A stretch of DNA of 64,000 bases from Amia ocellicauda (lineage: Eukaryota > Chordata > Actinopteri > Amiiformes > Amiidae): the NCBI RefSeq assembly GCF_036373705.1, contig NC_089863.1, positions 8,283,357 through 8,347,356 on the forward strand, read 5' to 3'. Of this stretch, positions 10,641 to 24,196 are shown piece by piece (positions within the stretch are counted from its first letter, which is position 1; each line of letters starts with the position of its first letter). The notes beneath the pieces were generated by a model. The model saw only the letters and a program-made list of their open reading frames with translations, was not told the origin of the DNA and made no database searches. The position numbers and the translations under genes were made by a program.

Positions 10641-13600
10641 GTGTATTTAAGTGGGTATTTTGTGTATAGAAAATCGTTATGTCTGCACAAAATTGTTTTT
10701 ACAGTTCCGCTTCATTTGGGTTGTCTGGTTGTCATCACTTTAGAGGGATTTAGAGGGTCTATATGCATTAAACTCCATTTAAATTTAGATTTAAGATTTC
10801 TAACAGTGGAGGAGTGATTATCTTTAAGTGGAAACTTGCAAATCATACAAATTAAATGAAATTAAGATTTACAATAATTCTCCTTGAATTAATTTTCATA
10901 AAAATATATCATAAATAAATGGGAATAATATTTAACAGAATATATGCTAAATCTTATTTTATACTTATTTCTCAAATTCTTAAAATTGAATTAAAATTGA
11001 ATGTTCAATAATAATCAATTTACTCCTGCCAAGAGTTCTTCCCAGAATTTAATTTGCATTCATTGATAACAGAATTGCATGACTCTACCAGCCTGAAAAT
11101 ATACTGGCTTTGTTCATTCCTGGCTACCATTTCCAAATCCATTTATATAAAAATTAATGAAGGGCCATGTAGCTGACCTTATTCTTGACTCTACATCTTT
11201 CTTAGCCTGATCAGACTGGTCAGTGTGATATAATATTGCAATGAAAGCAAAGCCACATTTTGGTGAATGATAACATTTTTAGGTTGACACCAAAAAATGC
11301 TGCTTTGATTCAATAACATACTGTATCGACCTTGCCTTTTTAAAGGTTGCTAATAAAATAAAGCACTTGAGACGGAGTTTTTCCAAAACAAAAACTGTGA
11401 TTTATTAATCTGTACAAAGGTACTTCCCTTTCCCCCTGATTCCTTCAGATTCTCTAAACACACCAATGTTTTTCTCCAGTAAACTCCCACTCAACTCAAC
11501 TCAACTCCTAACCCGTCACCATGCCCTTATATATTCCCCTATCTGGTGACTCCCTCCCGTCCAATTACCGCTCTTCGGGACGGGGGGAGCCACACAGACA
11601 CACTTACCCACAAATCCCTTCCAAACCCGACAGAATAACACCCCACATGTAACATACATTCACACTCATGCACACACACATAAACAGACAGTCCCCGAAC
11701 TGACCCACCCACCCTGCATACACTCTTTTACATCCTACCCCCACCTTTGCGCTGCCCTCCTGGCACATTCACACAGTCACCCGCCAGGATTGCTACAATA
11801 TGAAAACCTGGTGGTGTCACAATCAAATGCACCAAACTTTTGCACTCTTTTGTAACACTCACCTGTGTAAAATAGTCTTAAAAAGGCATGTTTAAGACAG
11901 TAATATAAAAGAGTGAACCTAAAGAATCACAATAGCAGGACTGTACTTCCTGAAACTGAGAACACAAACTTAGCAGACAGATGCTTTTCTTTGACTCAAA
12001 TGATATGATATGTTTTTGTATTCAGCCACTATATTTTTATACTACATTTTTAACTATACTGACTGCCTTACATTACACAATATTTCTGAGCTAACATATC
12101 ATGGTAGGTACTCTTACGACAATCAATCACAACTAAAAGCTAAATAATGTGTAACCTACCATGAAGCAATAAACCTTTTCATAAACAGTATGCAAGGTTT
12201 CTCTTTTCAATTTTGCCTAAAGCCATCAATGGGCATTAAAATGAACCCCTGGGTATCTAAAACATAAATGGGGGTGATTTGTTCCCATGATGTTTTTCAG
12301 AATATTAACATCCTTTTGAACTGTGACTGGTCTTGTTGCAGCAAGCTCGAAACCCTCCATCAGAGACTGCGTCACTATCGGCCTTTATCTCTGCTGCTTC
12401 GCTGCTCTTGCCATCCAATCCCCAACAGACCATCTTCAAGTCTTCAGGAATATGCTGTCGATTGAGGTAAACTGCTTTCATTCTCTCCCAGGGACTTTTT
12501 AGATAGATTCTTGTTCCATGAGTTTCCCATGGCCTTTTGTCAACTGCATCCTTTCAGGGGAAAATATAAAGTAGATGAATTTATAACCCTGTTTTTAACA
12601 AACAATCCTTTTCGATATTATATAATACATTATGTATTTAGCCAAAGATTTAAGATTGCAATACTGTTTGTTAGAGTGTTTTCGTTGTTAGATTTCCTGC
12701 AAATTAAAGACCAAAATAAATTAATAGATTAAAAAATGCATTTTGGTTCTATTGAAATTCTGCTTTATTTGCTTAATAACAGGTTGTATTGACACATTAA
12801 CCATTAGAAACACTTTCCCTATTCAATTAATTGTGGTTTTCCGCCGCTTTATTCACAAAGATCAGACAATGACTAGTTTTCACAAGTGATAGAACTGTTT
12901 CCTTATTTTCTGTATACACATCTATAAATCATGCAATCAATGACAAAATTAAAATATGTCTGCAGTGTTATTCTTGCAAACATTATCACGTGAAGGATCG
13001 CTTACCTTCTAACGCAGGCACGAGGTATTGTTAGTTATAACTGCTCTTGTGAACCCAATCTTCAACATTTTCCCTCTAGAATGCACAGCTTTGTCCCACA
13101 TGGGATTTCACATCAAGTTTGCAAAAGAAGAAGATAAAAGATTCCAGAAGATTCTTATTAATGCAAAACCAGAAGCAATTTTTTTATCTAATCCAGAAGG
13201 AATCCTTGTAATTTATTGTAATTTCTTCTCCAAATAGTTAACAGGCTTCCACTTGTGTGAAGCTAGATTCTGTTTTTTTAAAGATATTGATGCACGACCA
13301 TAATAATCAATAACATTGGTACCACGCATAATTATGGGTTAACAGAACAATGTAAACAGTCATTGTATGTCAGTGAGAAGAAAAGGGCACGCCTCACTAT
13401 ATTACAGTTTCAAACCAAACAAACTAAATAATGTAAGCATTTAGACAGTTCACATTTTATTTATTTTTACTCATAATTAACACTTACTACATGTGGAAGC
13501 CTGTCTTTGTTCTAAGGTGGAACCACATGTTAATATGTCTAGAGCTGAGTTATTTACAGAATAATACAGAATGTTATTGTTATGTCTAAACACACTGGGT

Positions 13601-16600
13601 CAATTGCGACACAGAAATGATCTCTTTGTAAGTCCTTCAGGTCTAAGTTAGTGAGCTGATAAGTCCCAATTTTAACAAACCTCCTCTCTCTCACAATAAT
13701 CTCCAAAATGTTACCATCTGCAACAAACTCCAGATACTCAGAGCTGCCCCCTAGAGGTTCCTGATATTATGGACTAACTCAAACCATCAAACGAGGAGGT
13801 CTAACCCCCCCACCGATTGACCATACTAACTACAGTTTAGTGGAAATTGCAGTTAATGCAGCACTGCTTTAAAACATTTTATTACATTTGTCACTTTTAT
13901 TAAATGCACATGTTGTACCACTAAATCAGAACATTCAATTACAATTACACAACTTAAAGCCGATCCTGTGCCCAGCGTACAGTGGTTGACTTTGGCTTCA
14001 TCACACTGAAAGAATATGGTATCGCCAGGATCTCCACATGCATTATGGGAATTTGGTGAAGCATCATAATTTGTGGTAAACTTGCACATGCATAACCCAC
14101 TTCAATTCCAAATGGCGTCATGGGATGGCAGAACATGGCATTACAGATGCGCTCAGATAAGTCTGAATCCTGTTATACAAAACCCTACGGGTCTTGCCAA
14201 GTGCCAATCTACACTGTGATGTTTCTTTGGCATATCTGGGTATATCGGATATAAATAATGTGTAAAAGCAAAAACAACCCCGTTTTGCTGTTCTAACTGT
14301 ATTTGGTCACATGATCTAAAATGCCTGCATGACTCCATATCTCCAATGATCCAGATCAGTTCTTGCAATGTGGTCTCATAAAGTTTAATATTAAGTTATG
14401 TTACCTCGCTTTCAAACCAACCTGAATCCTAGCAAGTGTGGGTATGGTAGTGAACCTAATTTGCAGCACAGAAAATCTGTAATAAACGCATTAGGTTACA
14501 AACAAAAAATAAATAAAAACAAATGTAAGGGTTGGAAGGTGGCCTGAAAATTCTACTAGATTTCTCATCAGGTCTGTTTTAATGATATTGTTATTATGGA
14601 GGAGACAAACAACCTTTAATTATCATTATGATGCTATGGGGGGGGGGCATTCATGAAGATATATTACCTTGAAAAAATGACAGGATATTCCACATATCTC
14701 ACTCATTGTTTTGCATATTGATAAATTGCATTGATAGGCTTTCATTCAGTCATTTAATAAAGGATTGAAGCTTGAGACAGACACCTATGATGTTTTGTAG
14801 GATAACTTGATTTCCTGATTTCTGTCTTAAATGCATTTGAATCAGGAGAACTCCAGCAAATATTTTACTATTATCATATTCTTATGATGCGTTTGAGCTT
14901 GTTGGTTTATTCTGTTCATCCTGCTGAAGTCCTCTGGGTTAGTTTTGCATGACCTTGCTGTTCTGCTGCAGCCATGTCAGTCTGTACTTCACGTGCAATT
15001 GCTAAGCCAGTATTGCGACAGAAGTTGAGCTGAGGGTGCCTTTCAACAGATCTGTTGCATTTGGATTTCATTTTGTTTATGCATGGAGTTTAAATCTCAA
15101 TAAAACAACAACAAAAAAGATATTGCTCAATAGATTTTTATGCTTTCTGATAAACCATAAAGGATTGTGTATCGGGAGTTAAATGCTTACAATTCCATGC
15201 TTAAACATCAGGGTCTTGATCTTGATTAAAGATCGGGGTGCAGATCTACCCAGACACAGCGCACTGGATCACTGGATACAAGCACTGGTGATTTTCAAGA
15301 CAGCACTTGCCAAACGTTTGTTGTTGATGTGTAACCATCATGGAGTTCTAATGGATGTCTAAGCTATTTTCCTGAACATGACTGGCATGACTCATAGTTG
15401 CCGTGCTCAACATGAGCGATCTGGCATACAGTGCAGTGATTCATATGTACCCTGGCCCTTACCTGTTCTCCATGTTGTGATCAAGCTAGGCGAAATGCAC
15501 CACTGTCCTCTGCCCACATTTTGCATTTTAGTCAGTAGTGAGGTCAATGTCAACAACCCTGACAGCACTACAGTGAAAAAGATGGAAGTTTATGGAGCTG
15601 ATAGGGAGACATTTTCTCCCCCAACTGATAGGCGCACAAGGAACACTGCATGCCTGATTCATTCATTCATTCATTCATTCATTCATTCAGAATAACACCA
15701 AAGTAGTTTATTCAACTATAACAACTCATCTAAAGTTTTTTTGTAAAAAACATACTATCATATAGAAGAGCATATAGAACTCGACTGACATCATTTTGGT
15801 TACTTTTGCTACCTTTGTCTTTTGCTCTATGTATGGCCTTGTATGAAGCGCAGGGTTTCTTCTGTCAATCGGTTTTAATATCCCCTATGAAAAACTTGTA
15901 TTACTGGTGTTTGGTATTTATTGTTTACTCTGCTTTGTTTTAAAGGTAAACAAATATAATACATTACAAATTAATAGAATGATAATTTATTTCGAAAGTA
16001 AAATGTAAATGTTAAAACATTTTAAAAGCTTTTTTTTTTTTTTATGTAATAGCTTTCCAGTAGACACAACCCGCATATATTTGGAGGTAGTATTTATAAA
16101 GTGGTTTAAAGTGGCATCTAGTGTTAAATTAATGTCACTGCATCCCAGAACTTAAAGGCAAAGGGCGTGTGGTTATATTCACCGGTTGTGTCACCGGTGA
16201 GCCTTTTTGATCACCGAACTGTAGATGAAGTCACCAGGTGGCGCTCAGCGAACTGCAGTTAAACATTTCGATGAGACTCACCATAAACATTGTTGACAAC
16301 ATGGCTGTCAATTCTGAAAGTTTCAGGTGGGCTGTGGGAGACCACATTTACCATATGAGTGCACCCTGTGGATGCAAATCGCATGAGACATGGCAAGCAT
16401 AAAATATGCCAATCATATTATGAAGATATAATACAATTAATAATGTATGCATATGATATAACGCAATTTTTAAAAGTACATCAGGAATAGGCGGTGGAAC
16501 TCGGATATTGAAACAATAATAACGTTAAATTGCAGAAGAGAAAATATTAGTTTTAAAGATAATTGAAATAAAGCATGCTGGGAAAGAGTGGAGAATATTT

Positions 16601-18425
16601 AGTTCATTTTTAACTTGCAACTCGTCGCCATTTTTTTTTTCCACCAAACTGTGGTTTTAATCCCCCACTGGTTGATGTGCTTCCGCCACATGAATAAAAC
16701 CAGCGCGCAGGGGTTGAGAGAAGCAATTAACACAATTCACAATATACAATTTTTTATTTGCCATTTTTAATTGCAATTGTAAATTACAGCTCATTTTAAA
16801 TGAATACATTTGTTTATATATGCATATATTTGCATTGGAAAGTAAATATCAATGAAGCATACATGCTATTTTTGAAAACCTAAACTCTTGGGTGGGTGGG
16901 GTGGGGGGGAATCACATTACAGCATTAAGTTATTTTGTTAACTTCTGCGTTGTGTTGAAAGCAATAGTAGACGGCCTGGATTATTCACATGCCAAGCGAA
17001 TACAACCTGAAGATTTAAAGAGACAAAATGAACTGAACATTGGATAAATGTGCAACCAAATAGCACGCTAATCAAGTTGAACCGGAAAGCATCCAGATTC
17101 CCTGATGATTACCTGTTTTGGTTTCTGCACAAATAAGTCATCAACAACACAATGCATTGTAATGACATTGTAGTGTAATTTGCTATTATAACTCTTAATG
17201 AGTCAGAGCAATTTGAGCTCTGAATTAAGATCACTAGTCAGCTATACATGGTCACTCAATCAAACATGCCATGTAGTGATATAAAAATGGATGACAATAA
17301 ACAAATGGTGTCATTGTTGACAGATACTCTGTCCATAAAAATCTGTATCAAACTACTCTTTGATATCAGAACTATAGATTTGAACTTTATATGTCCAAAA
17401 AACTGTTCTAGGTACAGTGGACACAAACCTGTGTTTTTAGATGAATCTCTAATAGTAAAAGTGAACACGCTATGAACTATGTATTGTTTCTTTTCTTTTG
17501 TTCTGTTCCACGTGATCATGATTAGGCACCCATTATTGTGATGGAGAGAGAATGTATAAAAAATATGTAGTTCACATTGTCTAGAAGGTTCCTGGGTAAC
17601 GGCGTTAAATCGATGAGATAACTCACAAGGAAGTCAGAGAAAGAATGTAAACGCAAGGTGAAGGAGTTAGTCGAAGGTTTGTTGAGAAAATGGGTGCAAC
17701 AGCCCAGCTTAACTAATGTGATGCCCAACCTTGTTGTCAGACAGTGAAGTGTGTGTGTAATGACTCTGATAGAATAGTATATAAAGCTCTATAAAAATGG
17801 AGGTCATAATATCTTGCATTTATACAGTGCCTTTTTGTAGGTCTAGTTCAAAAAGACATGACCTGGAAAGAACTGAACTGGAGAGAACTGGAAAGATCAT
17901 GTGACACCGCCGGGGGGATATCCACAGTGCTGCACTTATTATATAGGCGGGGTCTAGAGGGATAGTCTCATGAAGGCTGGGTTCAATGGTTTTGTTGAAG
18001 GGTTGCGTGTTTGCAAGCTTAATATCACCTACTAAAATTATCCAATAAGTGTGTTTAATTAATTTGATAATGACAGTCAAGAAGGGTATTTGGTAAGATA
18101 TTGCAGTAGCTTAGTGGCATGTAAATAGGAAAGTGTCAGTGAGTAGTGCATGTTTGTTTCACCGTTCTAGACAGATCAATAACAATATTTCAAACTGTGC
18201 TTGTCACTGCATTGTTAAGTTACAAGATAATTGAAGTATATACATGTATAATGCTTTGTTGTTCACTGATTAAGGGGAGAGTACAATATTTGATCAAAAC
18301 ACTCTAGCTACTGACACCACCCGTCTGCAATGATTAACATTCATAATATAGATAGTCTGTCGTTAATGAGATTGAGATGAAAACACAGGAATATCATCTG
18401 AAGTGAAGATAAAGCCAACAAACTG
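10641..18425. other. Intergenic region, no gene recognised
   Basis: No supported coding exon on either strand. An (ATTC)n run lies at 15657-15689. The C-rich block at about 11340-11800 differs in composition from its surroundings and may be an unclassified repeat. Short open frames near 14150-14370 and 17250-17520 show no domains. Much of the rest is AT-rich. Confidence 0.5.
15657..15689. repeat. (ATTC)n microsatellite
   Basis: About eight tetranucleotide copies in a row. Confidence 0.9.
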
Positions 18426-18445
18426 CTGAAATTGTTTATGTATTG

Positions 18446-18451
18446 TTTATT
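18446..18451 (-). terminator. Poly(A) signal, cornifelin-like gene A
   Basis: AATAAA on the minus strand, about 730 nt past the stop codon. The surrounding sequence (TATTGTTTATT on the plus strand) recurs at the same place downstream of the other two copies (33082 and 38987), so the 3' end was duplicated with the gene. Confidence 0.65.
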
Positions 18452-19175
18452 ATGAATGAAATACACCAGTGCACAAAATACACAGATTATATGTACAGAT
18501 TTCAATCAATCGTAACTTTTCTGGTGCTTCTATTTATCATTCGTTGGAAAGTATTGTTTCAACAAATGACTGCTAAACTGACACAAAGAGAAAACTAATT
18601 ACAGATCAGAGAATGTAAATCATCGTCTATTACAATTAATATATACAGCGAATGTAACCAGATTCATTAGTTGAACATTAATCTTTCATCCACGATTTAT
18701 TAAAAATGGGTGTAAATAACAAATGTAACAGCAAAGAAATAGTTCCATGGTACCAGAATATATTTTTGGAGTTTATAATGAATTAGACAAACACAATACT
18801 GGCCAGTCACTTCCTTCCAATACAGTTTAATACCTAAACACCTGGTGCTCAATACCCCCCCCTACCCCTGCGTTCGTTGCTTCACATCCCACCTCCTCCC
18901 CAGTTACCACCTCTGCTTGGATCCTTCACCTTACTGAAAAAAGGGTCTGGGGGTGGGGGGGAGTGGTCAAAAGGTCTGACCCTGTCAATCCTCAATATAA
19001 TGAACTACTCGCACTAATTGACAATCGGGGGTTGTAAACTACTGCAATGACATATTAGATATAATTAAAACAACAAGAAATATTAATGTCTGAGGACACA
19101 GAAGTTGCAAATGACATTGAGGGTTTAAGCAAGGCCTTCAGTTGGTCCTGATGAATGCTTTCTAAGTTTGTAGTT

Positions 19176-22100
19176 TCAAGCATTGTAGTTTCCGGCATTG
19201 ACATTGGGCAGCGCGTGGGTCAAAACTACTGGCTTGGCACGCATCTTTATCTCTCTGGAAACCTGGCACCAAGAGCAAGCGTAGCAACAACAGGCGTATA
19301 GACAGTCATGACAGATAGTGTCCTGTGAACAAAGAATAAAATGAAAGTCAATATACGTCAATATACACCATTCACTACTGCCAAGTCCCAGGTGAAAGCT
19401 GAAAAAAAAAAATCTTGATCTCATTTGTGGTCTTTATACACCAATACAGAAAACACTTAGATTGAAGACCAGCCTCATACTGGTTTCTGTGAATGGCATC
19501 TACTAACAGTCAACATTAGTGTAAACTTTAAACAGCAAAGTAAACTTGTTAACACATGCCTGCATTACCTGGCTGTTAATAAACAAACAGGTCCCCCTCA
19601 AAACTAAATCCTGAACCAAATAAATAAAAGAACAACAGAAAGAGAATGTTAACTCATATAATAAACTGCGTCCACTGGATCGCCTAATGTGGGCCCAGTT
19701 TGGACAAGAGGCAGAAAAGAAAATCAACATTATGTGCTAAATATATCCAATCCAATATATGATTCAGTTAATTTTATTAAGGTGGGGAGACAGGTAAATA
19801 CCTTGATCCCATAGCGCTGTCGGGTGACTACCCTCATAGTCAGAGCGATGGGTGGTATAAAACCAAACATGTCCAGAAGGGGGAGACAAAGGCATTCCCC
19901 ATATTCGTGGACAGTCTTGCAGGCAAAACAGGGACCACACCAGAATGCTAAACAGCCTGGAAAGCAAGAAAATGATATTTGTGTACTGTCTTTAAACTTT
20001 AAGTGTAGATTTTGTTTTTCTTATTTAGGTTACAGATCGCTATGTGGTGTTAATAGCAAAACCCAAGCAGGTAAACAGAATGCTAGGGTATATTGTCCAA
20101 AGTGTAGAATTTAAAACAAGGGCAGTAATGTTAAGACTGTACAATGCACTAGTTAGAGCTCATCTGGATACTGTGGACAGTTCTGGGCTCCACACTTCAA
20201 GAAAGATATCGCTGCTCTAGAGGCAGTTCAGAGGAGAGCAACCAGACTTATTCCAGGTCTGAAGGGAAAGTCCTACTGAGAGACTGAGGGAACTGAACCT
20301 TTTCACCCTGGAACAGAGGAGACTACGTGGGGACTTGATCCAAGTCTTCAAAATCATGAAAGACATCGACCACATCAAACAGAGGAGCTTTTCCAGATCA
20401 GCAGGGACACACGCACCCAGGACACAAATGGAAATTGGGCTTCAAGGCATTCAAAGCGTCGCCCTGGATAAGGGCGTCTGCCAAGAATAAAAATAATAAT
20501 AATAATAAAAAATAGGAGAAGCTTCTTCACACAGAGAGGCGTCACAATCTGGAACAAACTCCCCAGCGATGTGGTCGAAGCTGAAAATTTGGGAACATTT
20601 AAAAATAGATTGGCCTCCTCTCATTTGTAAACTTTCTTATGTTCTAGATCTCCACTTGTCTGAATATGATGTCCAGCATCATTTAGGAACTGTGTTTAAC
20701 TAATACAAGTGTTAATAACAATCTTTTACATTCCCAAGTTTCAGTTGTTTATGCCAGGGGTTCTCAAACTTTTTCACGCGCGACCCCCAAAAAACGCCAC
20801 GCACACATACGCACATAACATAAGGATTCACACCGCAACACAAATGTAGACACGCTCAGTAGATCATATTAAGATAACTAATAAAAGAACCCTCATCAAC
20901 TATTTCATATTAATGATCTGTTCTCTCATGTATGTTTATTATTAGTAAGTTAAGTCTGAGCAACTTACTCATTTAATGAGATAGGTGGGCCTGCTTTTTG
21001 GAGCACAACAGCTGCATCCTGGGTTTGATCAGTTTGATTTGGTTGCACCATTGAGATGTGATCTGTATTTGTTTTTGATATATGTCAGTTCATATGGAAA
21101 AGAGTTCAGTGGAAAATGTTGCCTCACATAAGTAGGTTGATCCAAATGGAATCACTACATCCATCGCTGCTTTGGATAGTCCTGGGTATTCCTCTGCAAC
21201 TGAAATTCAGAATTCAGCAAGTGTGGTTGCGGCAAACATTGCCTTTAAGGTCCGATCACTGGACAGCTCCATCAGCGTGTCCTCCAGGTCGGATGACAGG
21301 CGGGTGAGAACTTTCCCCCGCGAAAGCCACCTGACCTTGGTATTGAAGAGCAGGGCTTCATATCTCTTGGCAGAGGATGGCAAACAGCCTGGTGTTCCTG
21401 GGATGTGATTTAATGGACTTTACTATTTTAATAGCACTTTGGAGAACCGTTTTACTCTGGATTGAGTGATTTACTAGCGAGAGCTTCTCTGTGTATAATA
21501 CAGTGCATAACATTAATGTGAGGTGTCACTTGTAAAACTCTTTTAATCCTTTCTTTTTTAACCCAACATTGCTCCTGCACCATCTGTCCCATCACACTTG
21601 TCCCAAGAGAGGCCCTCCTCTTGTATTTTGGTATCCATGTCATTGCCTGAGCAAAAATTTTCCAAAGCAAAAGAAAATAGCATGTCATCTTGAAGTGTCC
21701 CATTAAAACTGTATCTGATGAATACAAGTAACTGTGCAACGTTTGATATGCCCATTGACTCGTCTAGTTTTCACCCTTCCCTCGTTCAATAAGCTGGTCT
21801 CCCCAATTGTACGTGGCTTTTTGGCTTGTGCAATTGGGTACGCTACCTCATACGATGCAATTTCCGCTTTGGCGGGACTGTGGCTTGCAGAGTTATCGCT
21901 TGCTTTTGACCACATAGCTCTGCTTCCTTTCAGCGGAAAATACATGTTAGTTTATCGACATGAGAGGGATGCTTGGTCCAATGCCTTGAATCCAAACTGT
22001 ATGAATTCTTCTTGATATTTTTGACGTTTGGATGGCTTGTCAGGCTGGCCTTACCCTTGCGTTTCTCATTTCTCATAGGCTTATTTTAATTGGAAGTTGA

Positions 22101-23235
22101 TTGCTTTTCTGAAGGAATGCTTTCATCAGCTGTTTGAGAGAGACTGTTGTCATGTAATGTCTTCTCATTTGTAGAGCTACGGATTAGCCACCGATCCATG
22201 TTGTAGGCTATGTATATTTGCTAGCTAACTAAAAGCGTGCACACAGCAAGAATTGTTCAAGTGTTGCTCCGTAGATGTTCTGTTAACCTGCGCAACAGTT
22301 TCAACCAACCAGTTTTCATTCTGTGACATGAAATATTAAAATATTAAAATTGTACATATTTAGCCTATATTTAGTACATATGTATCCCCCTTATATATAG
22401 TATCACATTTTTCAGGTTTATTAAAAATAGCACTTTTTAATTTTAATTTATTAAATCATCTTGCAGCCCCCCCAAAAGCATCTTGCGACCCCCACTTTAA
22501 GAACCACTGGTTTAGGCATTCTGGTGGGTTGAGAATAAAAATCCATCCGTTCATAGAAGTTACACTTTCTCATGTGAGTTTACTGAACCTTTAGAGAGCA
22601 ATGGCTGTCTGTTTATTGCATGATATTGTGAACTGGATGTTAGCCCTCTTCCTTTGTAGTAGTTAAGATAAATCATACTCTGAGTATTAGATATTCAAAC
22701 TCAAAAACAGAAATTGACTGGATACAAATCTGCAATGCATTATCTACTAAAACATTTGATATTGCAGCTTCCTGTTTGTGACACGCTACACCTCTGCTTA
22801 AACGGAAACTGTTACAGACTGTTATCAAACACAGACAAACAATGTGTCGGGCTCTGTAACCAGCAGGGGTTGCCAATTCATTCTCACAGCATCTCTGTCT
22901 CCCAGCAGAAGTAATATAGTCACTGATTAATATTCATGAGACATGGTTAAGTATAGACTATTCTGGGCCTCCCTATTGAATCTTTAATCTTGAACAGCCC
23001 AAACTACTGCCAGAAGTGTTTGCGTTCCCTGGGCCAACAGACGCAGATGCAAAATGTAGAAAACCAGTCCAAGATAAGACTCCACAAGAGCACAATAGGA
23101 CGGGACAGACAGTGGAAAGGATCACTTACAGGATTCAATGTCTTCACAGCAGTCGCAGATGCCCGTGCTCCACTCCGTGGATTCCATTTCATACATGAGT
23201 GGCTGGGGCTGCTGAATTACTATTTTTGTAGCCAT
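19176..23235 (-). CDS. cnfn: Cornifelin-like PLAC8-family protein, copy A (135 aa)
   Basis: Coding exons are 23130-23235, 19802-19956 and 19176-19322 (106, 155 and 147 nt). The untranslated first exon ends at 29253, and the start-codon exon begins at an acceptor at 23248. The protein starts with [12 protein letters not shown], then shows the PLAC8 signature: [17 protein letters not shown], a Cys-rich [11 protein letters not shown] segment, [19 protein letters not shown], and [13 protein letters not shown]. Human cornifelin has closely similar RERY and CQMARELKIR segments, closer than human PLAC8. Cornifelin is a component of the cornified envelope. Fish members of the family are small cysteine-rich membrane-associated proteins of epithelia with poorly known roles. 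The third exon carries YACCCYACS where copies B and C have a single cysteine before Y-T/S-C. The introns are enlarged by hAT, Tc1 and CR1 insertions. Confidence 0.88.
20115..20640 (+). mobile_element. CR1-like LINE 3' fragment with nested insertion
   Basis: Plus-strand copy of the element at 4525-4940: it encodes [33 protein letters not shown] and, after an interruption, a [20 protein letters not shown] segment. It lies in the intron between coding exons 1 and 2 of cornifelin-like copy A. A second repeat at about 20456-20518 splits it. Confidence 0.85.
20456..20518 (+). repeat. LINE-tail repeat nested in the CR1 fragment
   Basis: GTCGCCCTGGATAAGGGCGT, then CTGCCAAG and (AAT)n. This is the same tail motif as the L2-like LINE at 773-870, here as a short solo insertion. 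Confidence 0.8.
20755..22509 (-). mobile_element. hAT DNA transposon (ZBED5-like), decayed, with target-site duplication
   Basis: Ends are CAGGGGTTCTCAAAC and the near-inverted TTAAGAACCACTG, flanked by the 8-bp sequences GTTTATGC (20747-20754) and GTTTAGGC (22510-22517), which differ at one base. An 8-bp duplication is diagnostic for hAT. Minus-strand translation gives ZBED5-type transposase pieces in order: [10 protein letters not shown] (near 22000), [52 protein letters not shown] and, near 21300, a [13 protein letters not shown]-type segment. Frameshifts and stops break it. It lies in an intron of cornifelin-like copy A, in the same orientation as the gene. Confidence 0.88.
22797..22912 (-). 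other. Intronic block conserved among the three cornifelin-like copies
   Basis: The stretch from the AACACAGACAAACAATGTGT segment through CAGCAGAAG recurs in the same intron of copies B (about 34933-35040) and C (about 40368-40496). It is non-coding. It may simply be duplication residue or may be an intronic control element. Confidence 0.6.
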
Positions 23236-23475
23236 TCTTGTCTTTTACCTGTGGACAGAAGAGATAAACTGTTAAGAAATGTGATATGTCAGGAATCCAC
23301 AGGACCACAGTAAATCAATAAGATGTTTGTCTAATTGAAATAACATAATATGGAGAAACAGGAGACAGGGATACAGAGGATCCCCAACTCAGCAACTGCT
23401 CTGAGCCTTGAGCAAAAATAGGTGTGGTTGTTTATAAGTTGAGACCTCAAATGTGAACAAAGAAAAGTCTATATA

Positions 23476-24188
23476 CACTCACCTAAAGGATCATTAGGAA
23501 CACCTGTTCAATTTCTCATTAATGCAATTATCTAACCAACCAATCACATGGCAGTTTCTTCAATGCATTTAGGGGTGTGGTCCTGGTCAAGACAATCTCC
23601 TGAACTCCAAACTGAATGTCTGAATGGGAAAGAAAGGTGATTTAAGCAATTTTGAGCGTGGCATGGTTGTTGGTGCCAGACGGGCCGGTCTGAGTATTTC
23701 ACAATCTGCTCAGTTACTGGGATTTTCACGCACAACCATTTCTAGGGTTTACAAAGAATGGTGTGAAAAGGTAAAAACATCCAGTAAGCGGCAGTCCTGT
23801 GTGCGAAAATGCCCACCATGTACCCATCCTCTGATGGCTACTCCCAGCAGGATAATGCACCATGTCACAAAGGTCGAATCATTTCAAATTGGTTTCTTGA
23901 ACATGACAATGAGTTCACTGTACTAAACTGGCCCCCACAGTCACCAGATCTCAACCCAATAGAGCATCTTTGGGATGTGGTGGAACGGGAGCTTCGTGCC
24001 CTGGATGTGCATCCCACAAATCTCCATCAACTGCAAGATGCTATCCTATCAATATGGGACAACATTTCTAAAGAATGCTTTCAGCACCTTGTTGAATCAA
24101 TGCCACGTAGAATGAAGGCAGTTCTGAAGGCGAAAGGGGGTCAAACACAGTATTAGTATGGTGTTCCTAATAATCCTTTAGGTGAGTG
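23476..24188 (+). mobile_element. Tc1-like transposon, internally deleted
   Basis: Terminal inverted repeats CACTCACCTAAAGGAT at both ends, flanked by TA. The transposase N-terminus (LSNFERGMVVGARRAGLSIS, a helix-turn-helix) is followed directly by the C-terminal catalytic part ([29 protein letters not shown]). The first catalytic Asp region is missing. At 713 bp it is a non-autonomous deletion derivative of the element at 29585. It lies in the 5'UTR intron of cornifelin-like copy A. Confidence 0.93.
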
Positions 24189-24196
24189 TATATATA

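Noticed and set aside
23004-23313. Shadow frames over the first coding exon of cornifelin-like copy A
   Set aside because: The minus-strand frame starting at 23235 with the PLAC8 signature and matching splice sites explains the region; the other frames have no homologues in copies B and C.
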